A DNA stretch of 64,000 nucleotides from Pyronema omphalodes (GCA_024516155.1 JAJJXM010000068.1:62001-126000), one strand, 5' to 3'. Positions 1 through 10,903 are shown, counted from the first letter of the stretch. Translations and numbers: made by a program. Notes: generated by a model from the sequence alone, not told the origin.

Positions 1-1940
1 ACTTCCATATTTCTTTAGCAAAGATCCGGACAAGGTCTGCAGTTGTCTTGCCGTCCTTTTGCAGTGGTATAAAGTGGGCCATCTTCGAAAATCGATCAAC
101 TACTACCCAGAGTTGATCACATCCATTTGATTCCGGTAGGTCCGTAATGAAGTCCATGGCGATTGATTGCCATGGGGCATAAGGTAATTCCCAAGGTTGA
201 AGTAATCCATACTTCAGGTGCCGTGCCTTTTTGTCTTTTTGACATTCCATACAACTCTCAACATAGTTTATTATTCCTTCTTCCATCTTCGGCCACCAGA
301 AGTTTCTTCGAATTAATTCAATAGTCTTATCTTGTGCAAAGTGACCTGCAATTTTAGAGTCATGTTCGGATTCAAGAACTGTATTTACCAAATCCTTTGG
401 TACCCATAGTTTTACTTTTCGATAGAGAATGCCATCTTCTATTGTCAGTGGTTCCTTTATTTTCTTCGTTGCCTCCACGTAAATCTGATCGAGTTTTCCA
501 GCTTCCTTAACCATCTTCAAAAATTCTGCTGACCATTTAACCAAGGGAATAGAGGAAAGACGCGCTGAAGAAATAATAAAAGATGTTCCTTCTCCAGCAC
601 TGCTGATTGACGAAATTGATGCAAAATGATTCTTATGTAGGATCGTCGTAATCGGCTGATCTTCACCTCCCCCCTTTTCAGGGCGGAACTCCGGACGCCT
701 AGATAGAGCATCAGGTTTCCCATTCTTAACCCCGGGTCTGTAATAAATTTTGAAGTCAACGCCAGCAAGCTCTTGAGCCCATCTAGCTTGACGTCGATTG
801 AGTACTTTTGTTGTTGTAAAATACTCAAGGTTTTGGTGGTCGCTGTAAACCTCCACAGTAAACATTGCTCCTTCAAGATATCTTCTCCATACTTTAAATG
901 AGTCCACAATAGCTAATGGTTCTTTGTCGTGAACCTGATAATTTATCTCAGCAGGAGTGAATTTTCTTGAATGGAAAGCAATTGGGTGCAACTTTCCATC
1001 ATCCCCTTTCTGGGACAGAACTGCGCCTAAAGCAAAATCCGAAGCATCAGTCTCAACTATACAAACCTTTCTTGGATCAAAATGACACAAGATTGGTGCT
1101 GTTGTAAATCGATTCTTCAGTTCGTCAAATGCCAATTCCATAGCGACAGTCCATTCCCATTTCTTTGGATCGCCTTTCGTAGATTCTGTAAGAGGACGAC
1201 ATATTCTTGGGAAGTCCTTAATGAATCTCCGATAGAAGTTAGCGAATCCAAGAAAGCCTTGTACTGCCTTCAAGGACTTTGGGGGTTCCCATATAAGGAC
1301 GGTTTCCACCTTGTCCTTAGCCATTTCAATCCCATTTTCACTGATAATATATCCCAGAAATTCCACTTTCTTTTGTCCCCAGACACATTTTTCCGGTGAT
1401 ATAACCAACCCATTTTCTTCCAACCTTTTAAAACTTCTTTTACCAATTCGTCATGTTTTTCCTCTGTCTCAGCATATATGAGAACATCATCAATATACAC
1501 AATTACTCCCTGATCCAACATGTCCCTAAAGATATGATTCATCATATCTTGGAATGTGGCCGGAGCATTGCTAAACCCAAAAGGCATAACCAGAAATTCA
1601 TATAACCCATATCGGCATCTGAAAGCCGTTTTCCATTCATCTCCTTCTTTTATTCGAATTAGATGGTATCCATTCTTTAGATCCATCTTTGTAAATATTT
1701 TAGCTCCTCGAACTCTGTCCTGTAACTCTGACATGAGTGGGAGCGGGTATCGGTTGGCAATTGTTATTTTATTGATGCCCCGATAGTCAACACATAACCG
1801 AAGACCTCTGCCATGGGCCTTTGGGACGAAGAGAATAGGAGCTGCTGCCGGTGACTTGGAAGGTCTGATTTTTCCAGTGCGCAGCATATCCTTCAACCAT
1901 TCTCTCAGTGTCTCAAGCTCAACTTCGTTAAGAGCGTAGA
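1..1940 (-). pseudogene. Gypsy-1 pol: RT, RNase H and integrase, C-terminus outside window
   Basis: Polyprotein of a Ty3/Gypsy element, responsible for cDNA synthesis and integration. The RT core reads [12 protein letters not shown], then [13 protein letters not shown] and the catalytic box YIDDVLIY (about 1,480-1,510). A missing base at about 1,408 (after KKMG) shifts the frame. In the shifted frame the protein continues as [19 protein letters not shown], the RNase H motif VETDASDFALGAVLSQ (1,020-1,080), the connection EYFTTTKVLNRRQARW, the integrase HHCC region and the core motif SIAMDFITDLP, open to base 1. Position 1,940 is where the Copia insertion cuts the gene; the missing N-terminal part is at 7,542-8,407. 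Apart from the frameshift I see no stop in this half. Confidence 0.9.
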
Positions 1941-1945
1941 CAGGT

Positions 1946-2103
1946 TGTTGAAGTGACGCCTAAGGCCGGTGTGGGCTAGGGTTACTAGGTGCTATATTAG
2001 CTTGCTGTGCTTCCGGTGGAAATGGTTCTTCACTCAACACATAAACTGTTTCTCGTTCTCCACTTCCACCGTTCTCTCCTCGTGCCTGCTCGTCCTTCCG
2101 ACA
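1946..2103 (+). repeat. Copia 5' LTR
   Basis: 158 bp, starts TG and ends CA. It matches 7,379-7,536 except that CACATAAAC here reads CACATGAAC in the 3' copy. It lies directly after target duplication CAGGT and directly before the primer-binding site. I see no clear TATA box in it. Confidence 0.95.
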
Positions 2104-2115
2104 GGTTATGAGCCC
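2104..2115 (+). promoter_or_regulatory. Copia primer-binding site, tRNA-iMet anticodon half
   Basis: GGTTATGAGCCC begins one base after the 5' LTR. It is the reverse complement of GGGCTCATAACC, the anticodon arm (anticodon CAU) of fungal initiator methionine tRNA. Priming from an internal tRNA-iMet fragment rather than the 3' end is typical of Copia elements. Confidence 0.85.
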
Positions 2116-2231
2116 TTCTGCGTTTTCGTTTCGCTCAACGTCTTTATTCTATTTTTTCTTCTTACTAATTACTGATCCTTAATCTTTAATTTCTTCTTGA
2201 ACCTTCCTAAACGCGCGCCCTTCCTGTTAAC

Positions 2232-3173
2232 ATGACTGACGTTTATGTTAATTCTAAGAAAGGGGCGAGCTTCGCTAAGCTCACCTCGGGAAATTACTCC
2301 ACGTGGAGGAAGAGGATCCTTCCCCTTATTGACTCCATCGAGGCTCTCAACATTGTGCTTGGTATCGAACCCTTCCCAGACCATGCAGGTCAGAGGAAAG
2401 CCTGGAACAACAAGGCAAAGGAAGCGCGCCTAATGATTATCGAGTCGACAAGCGAGTTGATTCAAGAACACATTGACTCGACGAAGACAGCTCCTGAGAT
2501 CTGGCGTGCCCTCGAACTCAAATTCAACAACTCTCAAGATCTCGGTGGCCAACGGAACCTTCGCGCCCAGTTCAATCGGTGCATACCCACTGCTAACGAG
2601 ACTATGGACTCCTGGATTGCTCGTCTACAGGTTATACGATTGCAACTTGCTAACACGGCGAGCGCCATTACCGAAGAAGCCCTTGTTGACCACGTCATTA
2701 CCAACATGCCTGCTCAATACTCACTCTTGCGCCTACAGCTCGAGAACCAGGTTCTTACCCTGGACGCGCTTACTCACCGGATCTTTGCATACAACACCAC
2801 GCTAGGAATCAACAAATCCCACGGCGTTGGTTCTCTTGGTGAAGCTTTCAGTGCCACCATTGGGAAAGGTAGACGATGGTGTACACACTGCTCAAAGAAC
2901 AACCACAATACCAAGGATTGTTTCAAGAAGCCTAACAACAACAATAACTATAACAAAAACAACAATGGAAACAAGCGCAAACGATCTGACAACGACAACT
3001 CAGGTCCCTCGAACAACAAGACCAACCTGATGTGTCATCATTGTGGTGAAAGAGGACATGTTGCTCTTGATTGTGCCATCCGGAAAAATGGCCAGCGTGC
3101 TAAAGAAATGACTGCTAGGAACAGGGGACGTGCAAACGTTGCCACTCAAGGTGACGATGACCTTGCCCTTTGA
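2232..3173 (+). CDS. Copia Gag, nucleocapsid
   Basis: 313-residue Gag of the Copia element, the structural protein of the virus-like particle. The N-terminal half contains the Copia Gag core (TSGNYSTWRKRILP, LEIWRALELKF-like region, MDSWIARLQVIRLQL). The C-terminal half is Asn- and Lys-rich and carries two CX2CX4HX4C zinc knuckles, CTHCSKNNHNTKDC and CHHCGERGHVALDC, which bind RNA. The ATG lies about 115 bp after the primer-binding site. It ends at TGA 3,171-3,173 in the same frame as the protease, so this stop may be a real Gag/Pol boundary read through at low level, or a mutation. Confidence 0.9.
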   Translation: MTDVYVNSKKGASFAKLTSGNYSTWRKRILPLIDSIEALNIVLGIEPFPDHAGQRKAWNNKAKEARLMIIESTSELIQEHIDSTKTAPEIWRALELKFNNSQDLGGQRNLRAQFNRCIPTANETMDSWIARLQVIRLQLANTASAITEEALVDHVITNMPAQYSLLRLQLENQVLTLDALTHRIFAYNTTLGINKSHGVGSLGEAFSATIGKGRRWCTHCSKNNHNTKDCFKKPNNNNNYNKNNNGNKRKRSDNDNSGPSNNKTNLMCHHCGERGHVALDCAIRKNGQRAKEMTARNRGRANVATQGDDDLAL

Positions 3174-4776
3174 CTCCCCGTGTCTACTACACTCACGGCA
3201 GATGTTCTGCTTTCCGCGCACTCTGCCTCTTCAGCTGACTCCATTTGGATTCTTGATTCCGGAGCCACCCACCATTTCTGAAACGATTCCTCTCTGTTTG
3301 TTCCTTCCTCACTTGCTTCCTGTCCTCCCGTTTCCATCAGACTGGGTGACAATTCCACAGTCAGCGCCTCTTCAAAAGGCACGATCTGTCTGTCAAACTC
3401 CCATTCTGTTACAGCCCTTCTTGTTCCTGTTTTCCGTTTTTCTTTATTTTCTATTCCTTTATTTGACAAATGTGGCTGGTCCACAAAAATGTCTCACAAT
3501 TGCTGCGTTGTCTCTGATACTACGGACACAACTGTTATCCTTGCTACGATGCAAGATGACCTTTATCGGTGGACCCAAGATGATCCCACCGTTTTAGTTA
3601 CTACACGCTCGGGTCGTGTTACCTCTACACCTACAACAGAAGCACAAGCCCCTGTACCTACTCCGGCACCGCTCTACGAAATGCTTCCCCTAGAACGACC
3701 TCGACCTGATAAACAGACCCTTCGAGTTTTAAATCGTCAGTTTCACCAATCCCAGTCCTCGAATTCTGCCCTCACGTGGCATCGGCGACTCGGACATCTA
3801 CATTTCGAATCCCTGAAACACCTCCTAGGAAACAAAAACATCTCGGAGCGCGACATGCCTGACCACTGCGAACCTTGTGTCCTTGCCAAACAGCGCCAGT
3901 CTGTTATTCGAACTCCGACAACTCGCTCGACGATTCCTTTCGAACTAGTTCACTCGGATGTCTGTGGTCCTATGTCGACCACCTCCCTAGGGAAATCTCG
4001 CTACTACATTGTGTATATCGATGACTTCACTAGGTGGGTTAAGGTCTATTTCCTGAACTCAAAATCCACCGACTGTATACTGCCTGTCTTCCGGAAATTT
4101 CTGGCTTGGGTAAATAATCAAGGCTACACTGTCAAACATCTACGTTGTGACAATGGCACTGGTGAGTTTAACAACCAACAATTCCGTGATCTCCTGGATC
4201 TAGCGGGCATCTCGTTCGAACCCGCTCCTCCTTACATGCAGCATAAAAATGGTACCGCGGAGCGCATGATTCAGACTCTTAACACCAAGGCGCGCTGTAT
4301 GCTTCTCGATTCACACCTACCGCATTTTCTCTGGGCCGAGGCCATCAATACCGCAGCATATCTACACTCGATTACTCCCTCTGCGTCTCTACCGAATTTT
4401 AAATCTCCTGTTGAAACTCTTCGCGGTTCCTCTCCCCAGATTGACCACCTTCGCGGCTTCGGTTGTCTTGTCTATAAACACATCCCTCCGGCTCAGCGCA
4501 CTGACAAAAACTGGGGCCCTCGTTCGTTACCATGTGCAATGGTTGGATATGCACCCAACACAACGAAGATCTGGCGCATCTACAACTTCTCTACCAAGCG
4601 TATTTGCCTTGCTTCAAGTGTTGTCTTTGTTGAAGACGTCAATGCGTTTGACTCTTCCACCCTGGTTTCGTCACAAGAACACTGTGAAATTCAAGCAGCT
4701 TTGGATCTCTTACCGGATCCGGCCAAAGATGAGACAGAGGACATTTTGATGGCAGACTCAGGGCAGCCCACAGAAA
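3174..4776 (+). pseudogene. Copia protease and integrase, with one internal stop
   Basis: Continues in the gag frame. The aspartic protease active site is WILDSGATHHF (about 3,246-3,278), followed directly by TGA 3,279-3,281 and then RLGDNSTVSASSKG and downstream protease sequence in the same frame. The pre-integrase zinc region contains HRRLGHLHFESL and CEPCVLAK. The integrase core has all three acidic residues: HSDVCGP, RCDNGTGEF and KNGTAERM. This frame would stop at 4,893-4,895 if not spliced. The coding exon is proposed to end at 4,776, where a GTATGT donor begins and the RT continues in another frame after 5,183. Confidence 0.85.
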
Positions 4777-5183
4777 GTATGTTTCCGCATGTTTTCCCTT
4801 TCCCCCCCTTTTCCGTTTCTCTTTCCGTTCTTTTTTCCGCTCTTTCGTTCTTTCTTTTCCTCCGTCCTCTGTCCACCCCTCGCTCCCGTGTCTGACCTAC
4901 CACTCCCCGAATGGTTCGGTGCTCAATTCAGTTGAGTAATGAAAATTTGTGCGCCTGGAGGACGCAGGCTCTTAGAGCCACATCTCTCATCATTCCGTTC
5001 CGTGTTTTCCGTTTCTTTCTGCTTTCTCAAAAGTCTTTCTTCAAGAACTTCCCCTCTATGAGAGAAGAGGTGCTCAGCTTGTCTGATTAAAAGTTTCACT
5101 TCTGTTTCCTTCCGTAACTTTTTCGAGCCTAAGTTTCTTGTTCTGCTTTTCACCTTTAACACTGTTCTAATCTTGCCATTTAG
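4777..5183 (+). other. Putative spliceosomal intron inside Copia pol
   Basis: Between integrase (frame 3) and RT (frame 2) lie 407 bp bounded by a consensus donor GTATGT (4,777-4,782) and an acceptor CCATTTAG (ending 5,183), preceded by TTTAAC and TTCTAAT branch-like sequences and pyrimidine-rich tracts. Joining 4,776 to 5,184 restores one continuous frame (407 is not a multiple of 3), with the split codon giving Ser between GQPTE and DCPVGQ. Without splicing, Pol would end after integrase. That it is spliced is inferred from sequence only. Confidence 0.6.
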
Positions 5184-7009
5184 GTGATTGCCCAGTCGGG
5201 CAGGTGGTCACCTCTGCTCCTGCTCCCAAAAGAGACAACACTGAAAACGCGAAATTCTACACCAATGTCGTTTCTTCAGAACAACAAGCCTCGCTGTTTC
5301 TATCGAACTTCGTAAAATCAATGACTATTGAAGACACTGATGTCGATGACCCCGAATGCTCCGCTTATGCTGACTGCGACCCTCTCACATATAATGCTGC
5401 CATTAACAGTCCAGATAGTGAGCATTGGAAGGCTGCGATGCAACAGGAGTGGGATTCTCTTCTCGAAAATCAAACCTTCCAAGCTTTTGCCGGCTCCACC
5501 CTCTCACCTGCTTCGTCTAGCTCTCCGCAAACAGATACCCCTATATCTCTCCCGTTCGGATGCAAGTCACTTAAATGCAGATGGATCTACAAGACGAAAC
5601 AGAATGCGGATGGTTCGACAAAGTACAAGGCCCGCCTAGTTATCAAAGGCTACGAACAAGTTCCCGGTGTCGACTATGACGAGACATATGCACCGGTGTC
5701 CAAGATGGCAACCTTACGATACCTCCTGAGTTTAGCAGCATCGCACAACTGGACAATAGACCAAATGGATGTTGTTACGGCGTTTCTTAACCCTGCCATT
5801 GACAATGACTGCACGTATATGGCTATGCCCCAAGGCATTGACTGGTTAGATACGCGTTTGGAAAAGTCATCTATTGTGCGCTTACAGAAAGCTCTTTATG
5901 GATTAAAACAAGCCCCCCGTCTGTGGTGGCAGGAAATCAATGAGTATCTCCTCTCTCTCGGCTTCGTTCAGTCCTCTGCGGACCCGAATCTCTATGTTGT
6001 TGAGGGGGTGCTACGGCTCCTCTATGTGGATGACATTCTTATCTTCAATACCACTCCGGATCGCTTAGGAGACAGGATCAAACTCGCACTCAGCTCTAAG
6101 TACAAGATGACGGACCTTGGCCGTGCCTCTCGCTTCCTTGGTCTGGAAATCGAGTACCTACCTGATGGCAGTATCGCCCTGAGTCAAAAAGGCTACATCA
6201 AAACTGTCCTCCAAAGATTCTCTTTGATGGATTGCACACCGGTGTTCAGCCCGATGGACCCAAATGTGGACTTGGAAAATGTCATCTGTAGTGACTCCAA
6301 AGCCTCTCCGTCAGATCGCTTGCGTTACCTCTCAATGGTGGGCTCTCTGATGTATGCGGCTATTGAAACAAGACCCGACATTGCCTACTCGGTTACTGCT
6401 CTATCATGATACAATCAATCTCCGTTGAAAATGCATCTCACCACTGCCCGTCGTGTGCTCCGTTACCTGAAAGGATCGATCAACTTATCTATCATCTATC
6501 GCCGCGACAACGACCTTCGATCAGATCAAGTCCGTATCTACAGCGACAGCGACTGGGCAGGAAACTCCAAAGATAGAAAGAGCATTGGTGGTTGTGCAAT
6601 CCTCGCACCCGGCGCGACAGGTCTAATCAACTGGTCAGCCAAAAAGTAGTCGGTGGTAGCCTTATCAACCTTGGAGGCCGAATACATCGCCTGCAGTGAG
6701 GCCACCAGAGAAGCATTGTGGCTACGACAACTTATGATTGACACCAAAATCTCGACAGATGAAAATGCGACCGAAGTGTTTTGCGACAACCAAGGTGCCC
6801 TAACGCTGCTAAAGTCAGGTGTCATCAAAGCAAAAACAAAACACATTGCGGTCAAATTTCATCATGTTCTCGACGGAGTCAAACGAGGATCCGTGAGCTT
6901 CACATACGTCGCCTCTAAGGAAAACGTGGCCGACGTACTTACGAAACCGCTCAACGGCCCTAATCACTCAAATGCAATTCGTCTTCTCGGAATGGAAACC
7001 TCACCTTAA
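5184..7009 (+). pseudogene. Copia reverse transcriptase and RNase H, two internal stops
   Basis: Copia-type RT (RVT_2) with WIYKTKQNADGSTKYKAR, GVDYDETYAPVSKMATLR, MDVVTAFLN and the catalytic box LYVDDILIF (about 6,018-6,045). RNase H follows: IYSDSDWAGN (about 6,537), ALSTLEAEYIA, FCDNQGALTLL and the histidine segment KHIAVKFHHV, ending at the TAA after GMETSP. Two in-frame stops interrupt it: TGA 6,407-6,409 (where ALSRYN would be expected) and TAG 6,647-6,649 (where KKQSVVALST would be expected). Both are explained by a single C-to-T change (CGA, CAG). The start is set by the proposed intron acceptor rather than by an ATG. Confidence 0.88.
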
Positions 7010-7378
7010 GGTATCCGACAAAAGGGGGTGATCGACCGAAGGTCGGTGCCTGCGCCAAGTTCTTGATGACGTGTGTCTGGATGTATATGGTTTTGTCGGA
7101 TATGGGATATGGAAAGAGGGGGTGTGCTGGTTTTATGATCATGGTGTTTGGTTTGGAATTGGGTTTTACTCTGCAGGGAATTTTCCTGATTTATGGTATA
7201 TGGATGTGTTGTTCTTTCTGGTTGGGTTACTGGTGTTACGGGTTATTGCTATGGATTACTGGGTCGTATTATGGATGGATTGATTGGTTATGATGGCTAC
7301 ATTTTTTTTTCGGGTATTTCTTCTGTGTATTTGCTGGATTTTATTATGTTTTCACACCTTGCCTTTGGCGAGGGGGTG
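7010..7378 (+). other. Copia 3' untranslated region and polypurine tract
   Basis: Non-coding stretch between RNase H and the 3' LTR. It is G/T-rich with repeated GGTTTT/GGGTTA-like words. The purine run GCGAGGGGGTG directly abuts the 3' LTR and is the likely plus-strand primer (polypurine tract). A second run, AAAAGGGGGTG, occurs near 7,021. Confidence 0.7.
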
Positions 7379-7536
7379 TGTTGAAGTGACGCCTAAGGCC
7401 GGTGTGGGCTAGGGTTACTAGGTGCTATATTAGCTTGCTGTGCTTCCGGTGGAAATGGTTCTTCACTCAACACATGAACTGTTTCTCGTTCTCCACTTCC
7501 ACCGTTCTCTCCTCGTGCCTGCTCGTCCTTCCGACA
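7379..7536 (+). repeat. Copia 3' LTR
   Basis: 158 bp, 157 of 158 identical to the 5' LTR, followed by the CAGGT target duplication at 7,537-7,541 and then by Gypsy-1 protease/RT sequence on the minus strand. Confidence 0.95.
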
Positions 7537-7541
7537 CAGGT

Positions 7542-8407
7542 CCCCAAGGAGGAGTCTCTCCTTCTTTTATGTCAATAGCATGGTCGTAGGGTTTGTGTTC
7601 TGGAAGCCTATCTGCTGCTTCCTTTGTCATAATATTGATCCAACCACGAAATTTCTCAGGGACTTGTTGAAGTGCCTCTGATAGTTCTTCTGTGGTGGAT
7701 ACAGATGAGATATGGCCTAAGATTAAGGCCTCTGGGTGGTCGAGTACATGTTTGTCGACCTGAAGGGAGAAGGCACTGGCTTGCGCCTTAGTGCATTTCT
7801 CTTTGCAACGTGAGGAGGTAAATGAGATCTGGTTTTGATCTCCCCAGAGGTTGCAGGGCTGATGTTGTGCCATCCACCAATATGGAAGGATAGCATCGCA
7901 GTCACTATCTGACGGAGCGACTTCAAATGATTCTGCAGCAAAGTGGCTCTTATGCTGCAAAAGGAATGGAACCGTAAAGAATACTCCTGCTCCAGCAACT
8001 ATCTCATTGTTAAAGTTGCGAATTTGGAGTGGGGTGTCTCTTTTGATGGTTGGAATCTTGAATTTGTGGACAAAGGTTTTGTCCAGGAGGGCGGCAGTAG
8101 AGCCTGTATCTAAGAGGACTCTTACTGTGCGTTGCTGATTCTTGGACCAATTGAGAACCATATTGATTATTGGTCTCGGTCCATGGTGAGGAGGAGTAGG
8201 TGCCAATTCCTCAGTTCCTGGAATTGCATCTCCGTTGTCCGATTGTCGACTCTTGGTCCTGGTCGACTCAAGGCTGTCCGTTGTTTTCCTTTTTGTTCCC
8301 GCACATTTCCCAATTAATTCGTCTGTATTCATTTCCTCCTCGGGTGACGCCTCCCTAGAGGACTTTAAGAATCCGATTCCATATTTTGGTCTTCCTCCAA
8401 TTCCCAT
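7542..8407 (-). CDS. Gypsy-1 protease and N-terminal RT
   Basis: First part of Gypsy-1 pol, reading leftwards. It contains the retropepsin active site VLLDTGSTAALL (about 8,080-8,115), a linker and the start of the RT domain (LPEHKPYDHAIDIKEG, PPWGP), where the Copia insertion begins. It overlaps the end of the gag frame (8,365-8,407) in the -1 frame, the usual Ty3/Gypsy Gag-Pol arrangement. I found no canonical slippery heptamer in the overlap. After Copia the protein resumes at 1,940. Confidence 0.88.
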
Positions 8408-10551
8408 ATTCTAGGCTGCGCATCAGGCATGTCCATATCCTCATTATCCTGCCTTACTGCAGCAGTTTTAGCCTTCTTCTTTTCCTTAGGCTTCTCCTGT
8501 TCTTCATTCTCATCATTATCACGCTTCCTCTTCCCTGAAGAGGCTACTTTTCCATCCTTTGTCAACTCAGTTCACCCAACTGTCTTTTTCGCGTAGCAGT
8601 CATACATCTTATGCCCAGAACGACCACAACGCCAACAGTCTGCCCTGTCCTTCTTGTGTTTATCAATTGCTGCTTGGGGAACTCCTTGTAGGGCATCCCT
8701 TCCTGAGGCATATACCGCCGGTTTCTCTGATTTCTTTCCAGCAAAAACTTTCTTATCCTTCTTCTCCTTAAACTTGTCTTTGTGCTGCTCCTGCCTAGGG
8801 CGCACAGTTTCCTTATGCTTATTTTTATCCTTGGTACGATCCTCTCGTACCTCTAGAGTCCTCTTTTTTGAACCCTTCAATTCCTCGTCCAATTCTTCAA
8901 CAACATGCGCAGCATCCTCTACTGCATCAATCATTTCTTCGTCATCAGTTGGGATTCCACCACATCTCTGATAAACCATCTTCTTAATTGCAGGTGTCAT
9001 CGCCTCCCAGATGACATTCCTATACATGGGGCCAATTGCCCCTACCCTCATATTAAGATCCTCCAATTTGGTGATATAATCGTCAATGTCTCCGTCGTAT
9101 TGCAGTTCGGTGATTCTCTTGACGTCTTTTTGGGCCTCTCGCCTATCCTCAAATCTAGTTTCAATTGCGCTTGGAAATGCAACCCAAGTGTCCCTCAATC
9201 CTTGTCGCTGAATATTTTTCCTTCTTTCTTGGTGCCAGCTCAATGCCTTATGTGTGAGCAAGCTTCCAACCCATTTAACCTGATCATCTTCGTCAGGAAA
9301 TGTTTTTGTATAAGTTTCAATATAATCCTTAACCGACATCCACCATGTTCTGAACAATGTTTTGTCTTTTCCGCTGAAAAACTGTGGTGCCTTCATTTCA
9401 GGCATCTTGGGCCTTTTTGGTCCAACAGGTTCTGATTGTTGCAATTTTTTAACCAGTGACTCTAAGAATGCCTCTGTTGCATTCTTTGCTTCTGGGTTTT
9501 TCTCTTTCTGTTTTTCCTTGCGCTCCTGGCGCTTCCTTTCCAATGCTTTTCTGATATATTCATCATCTGAGTCTTCGTCGTCTGAAGGGTCAGATGGGGG
9601 TGGTGGAGGTGGCGGAATTCTACCACCAGGTGGCTTTCCTCCACCGTTTCCTTGACCAATGTCAGGAGATCCATCCTCTGATGGTGGTACCGGGAATTCT
9701 GGCGCTCTGCCAAGGGAAGGGGGTTTTGGAGTCATCTCCTCATGCATAGCCTCGGTGAGAGACTTTGCATCGAAATTTTCTTTTTTCTGGATTTTGGACA
9801 TAACAAGGCTGATGACCTTGTTGACCAACTCCAATTTCTCCTCCTCCCTCTGTTCCTCATAGTCAAGTAGTCGCTGTTGATGGGTTTCTTCAGCGATGCA
9901 CAGGGCTTCAATCCGCCTGTCCCGTTGCTCGTCGTCCTGTTGTCTAATGGCATCCCGAGTGTTTTTCTCGAATGCCCATCTCTCAATTTCTCTGTTGATT
10001 TCCCGCTGCCTCTGAGCAAAGGCTTCGAGAATGGCATTCGTCGTTTGAATGCCCTGATTCAATCTCTCAGCAGCTGCTTGAATGGCTGCTCCCTTTGACT
10101 TTGCATCTGTAGCAAGGTCACCAATTGTTTTCCACACTTGCCCAGCAAATGCATTGCTGGCTTGAACTAGTCGCGTAACAGTTTGGAGGTTAACCTCCTG
10201 GTCCAAGTTCCCCTTCTTCGCCAAAATATCGTAGGCTTTCTGCATGCCTTGGGCCATCTCCTGGTATAGCCCCTTCATCTGTTGCAACTGTTCATTGATT
10301 GCAGCCCCTTCGCCGGCTGCCTCAATCAACTTCCTGATATCTCCTTCTGTAGCATCCATCCTTTCCATCATTAAAACTACCCATTGAGGAACATCGCCCG
10401 TGTTGATCGTTGTTCCATGATGGACCCGTGCTGGTCCCCGAGTAGTAACCTCATCCCATGAACGAGGACGGGTAATACTGATGGTGTTGCCCATAGGAGC
10501 ATCGACGCCATCATCGTGACCGGCAGGTCCAGCGATTCTTCGTGAGGCCAT
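8365..10551 (-). pseudogene. Gypsy-1 Gag with one in-frame stop
   Basis: Gag polyprotein. The ATG at 10,551 starts a 659-residue frame with long helical, Gln/Glu-rich coiled-coil regions (about residues 60-260), a Pro-rich linker, a capsid-like region (FFSGKDKTLFRTWWMSVKDY) and a CX2CX4HX4C zinc knuckle CWRCGRSGHKMYDC near the end. TGA at 8,572-8,574 interrupts the frame just after the knuckle. The same frame then continues as TELTKDGK through a Lys/Glu-rich tail to 8,365, overlapping pol. The stop could be a mutation or the true Gag end. Confidence 0.85.
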
Positions 10552-10678
10552 TTCTTGTTGATTGGATTGTCCTGTAATTTGTTTTTGGAGGGTTTGGATT
10601 GTCGTATTGCCCTAGAAGAGGGTCTTCCGTATGCGTGTCGATTAATAAACTTGGTAGCTTGTAGCCTTAAGTTTATAG
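10552..10678 (-). promoter_or_regulatory. Gypsy-1 leader with self-priming primer-binding site
   Basis: Leader between LTR end (10,679) and gag ATG. On the minus strand, two bases past the LTR end, lies ATAAACTTAAGG (10,676-10,665). It is perfectly complementary over 12 nt to CCTTAAGTTTAT inside the adjacent LTR (10,842-10,831, minus strand). No tRNA 3'-end match (TGG...) is present. This is the arrangement of Tf1-type self-priming, where the transcript's own 5' region primes minus-strand cDNA. Confidence 0.6.
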
Positions 10679-10903
10679 TGTGAACCTGGGCACAGTCCTA
10701 ACTATGCGGAGGCTTTTCCGGTTGTCTCTCAAGTATTCTGTCCTGGTGTGGACAGACGCTTCGTTCCCAAGAACTAAAAGAACTTATTCCAAAGATAAGG
10801 TAGGAAGAGAATTAACCGATCACAGGCCGGATAAACTTAAGGGTCGTCTTCGGAGGTATTCGTTGGTGTAGATTTGGTATCGTTCCCGTAGAGGATCAAT
10901 GGA
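10679..10903 (-). repeat. LTR-A fragment: 3' end of the Gypsy-1 5' LTR
   Basis: About 215-225 bp nearly identical to 11,566-11,787, the last part of the full-length LTR-A copy, and ending with the same terminus (TGTGAACCTGGGC on the plus strand). The upstream 1.1 kb of the LTR is missing: at about 10,903 the sequence switches to a chromodomain fragment on the other strand. It contains the 12-nt partner of the self-priming site. Confidence 0.8.

Larger units (their letters stand above)
1946..7536 (+). mobile_element. Copia: complete Ty1/Copia retrotransposon inserted in Gypsy-1
   Basis: Element of 5,591 bp with 158-bp LTRs (TGTTGAAG...TTCCGACA) that differ at one position, flanked by the 5-bp target duplication CAGGT (1,941-1,945 and 7,537-7,541). 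Internal order is primer-binding site, gag, protease, integrase, RT, RNase H: the Ty1/Copia order, with integrase before RT. The near-identical LTRs point to recent insertion. The single reading frame nevertheless carries stops at 3,171, 3,279, 6,407 and 6,647, so this copy is probably dead or was copied in trans. Confidence 0.96.
1..10903 (-). mobile_element. Gypsy-1: Ty3/Gypsy retrotransposon, 3' end outside window, split by Copia
   Basis: Reading on the minus strand, the order is LTR remnant (10,903-10,679), leader, gag, protease, RT, RNase H and integrase, running off the window at position 1. A complete Copia element sits at 1,946-7,536 inside the RT. Removing it with one copy of the CAGGT duplication rejoins the Gypsy protein without loss (PWGP followed by VYALNEVE). 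The coding sequence has one in-frame stop near the end of gag, a -1 step between gag and pol, and a one-base deletion in RT at about 1,408. It is therefore probably inactive, although most of the protein is readable. Only the last 225 bp or so of its 5' LTR remain before the sequence switches to another element. Confidence 0.9.
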
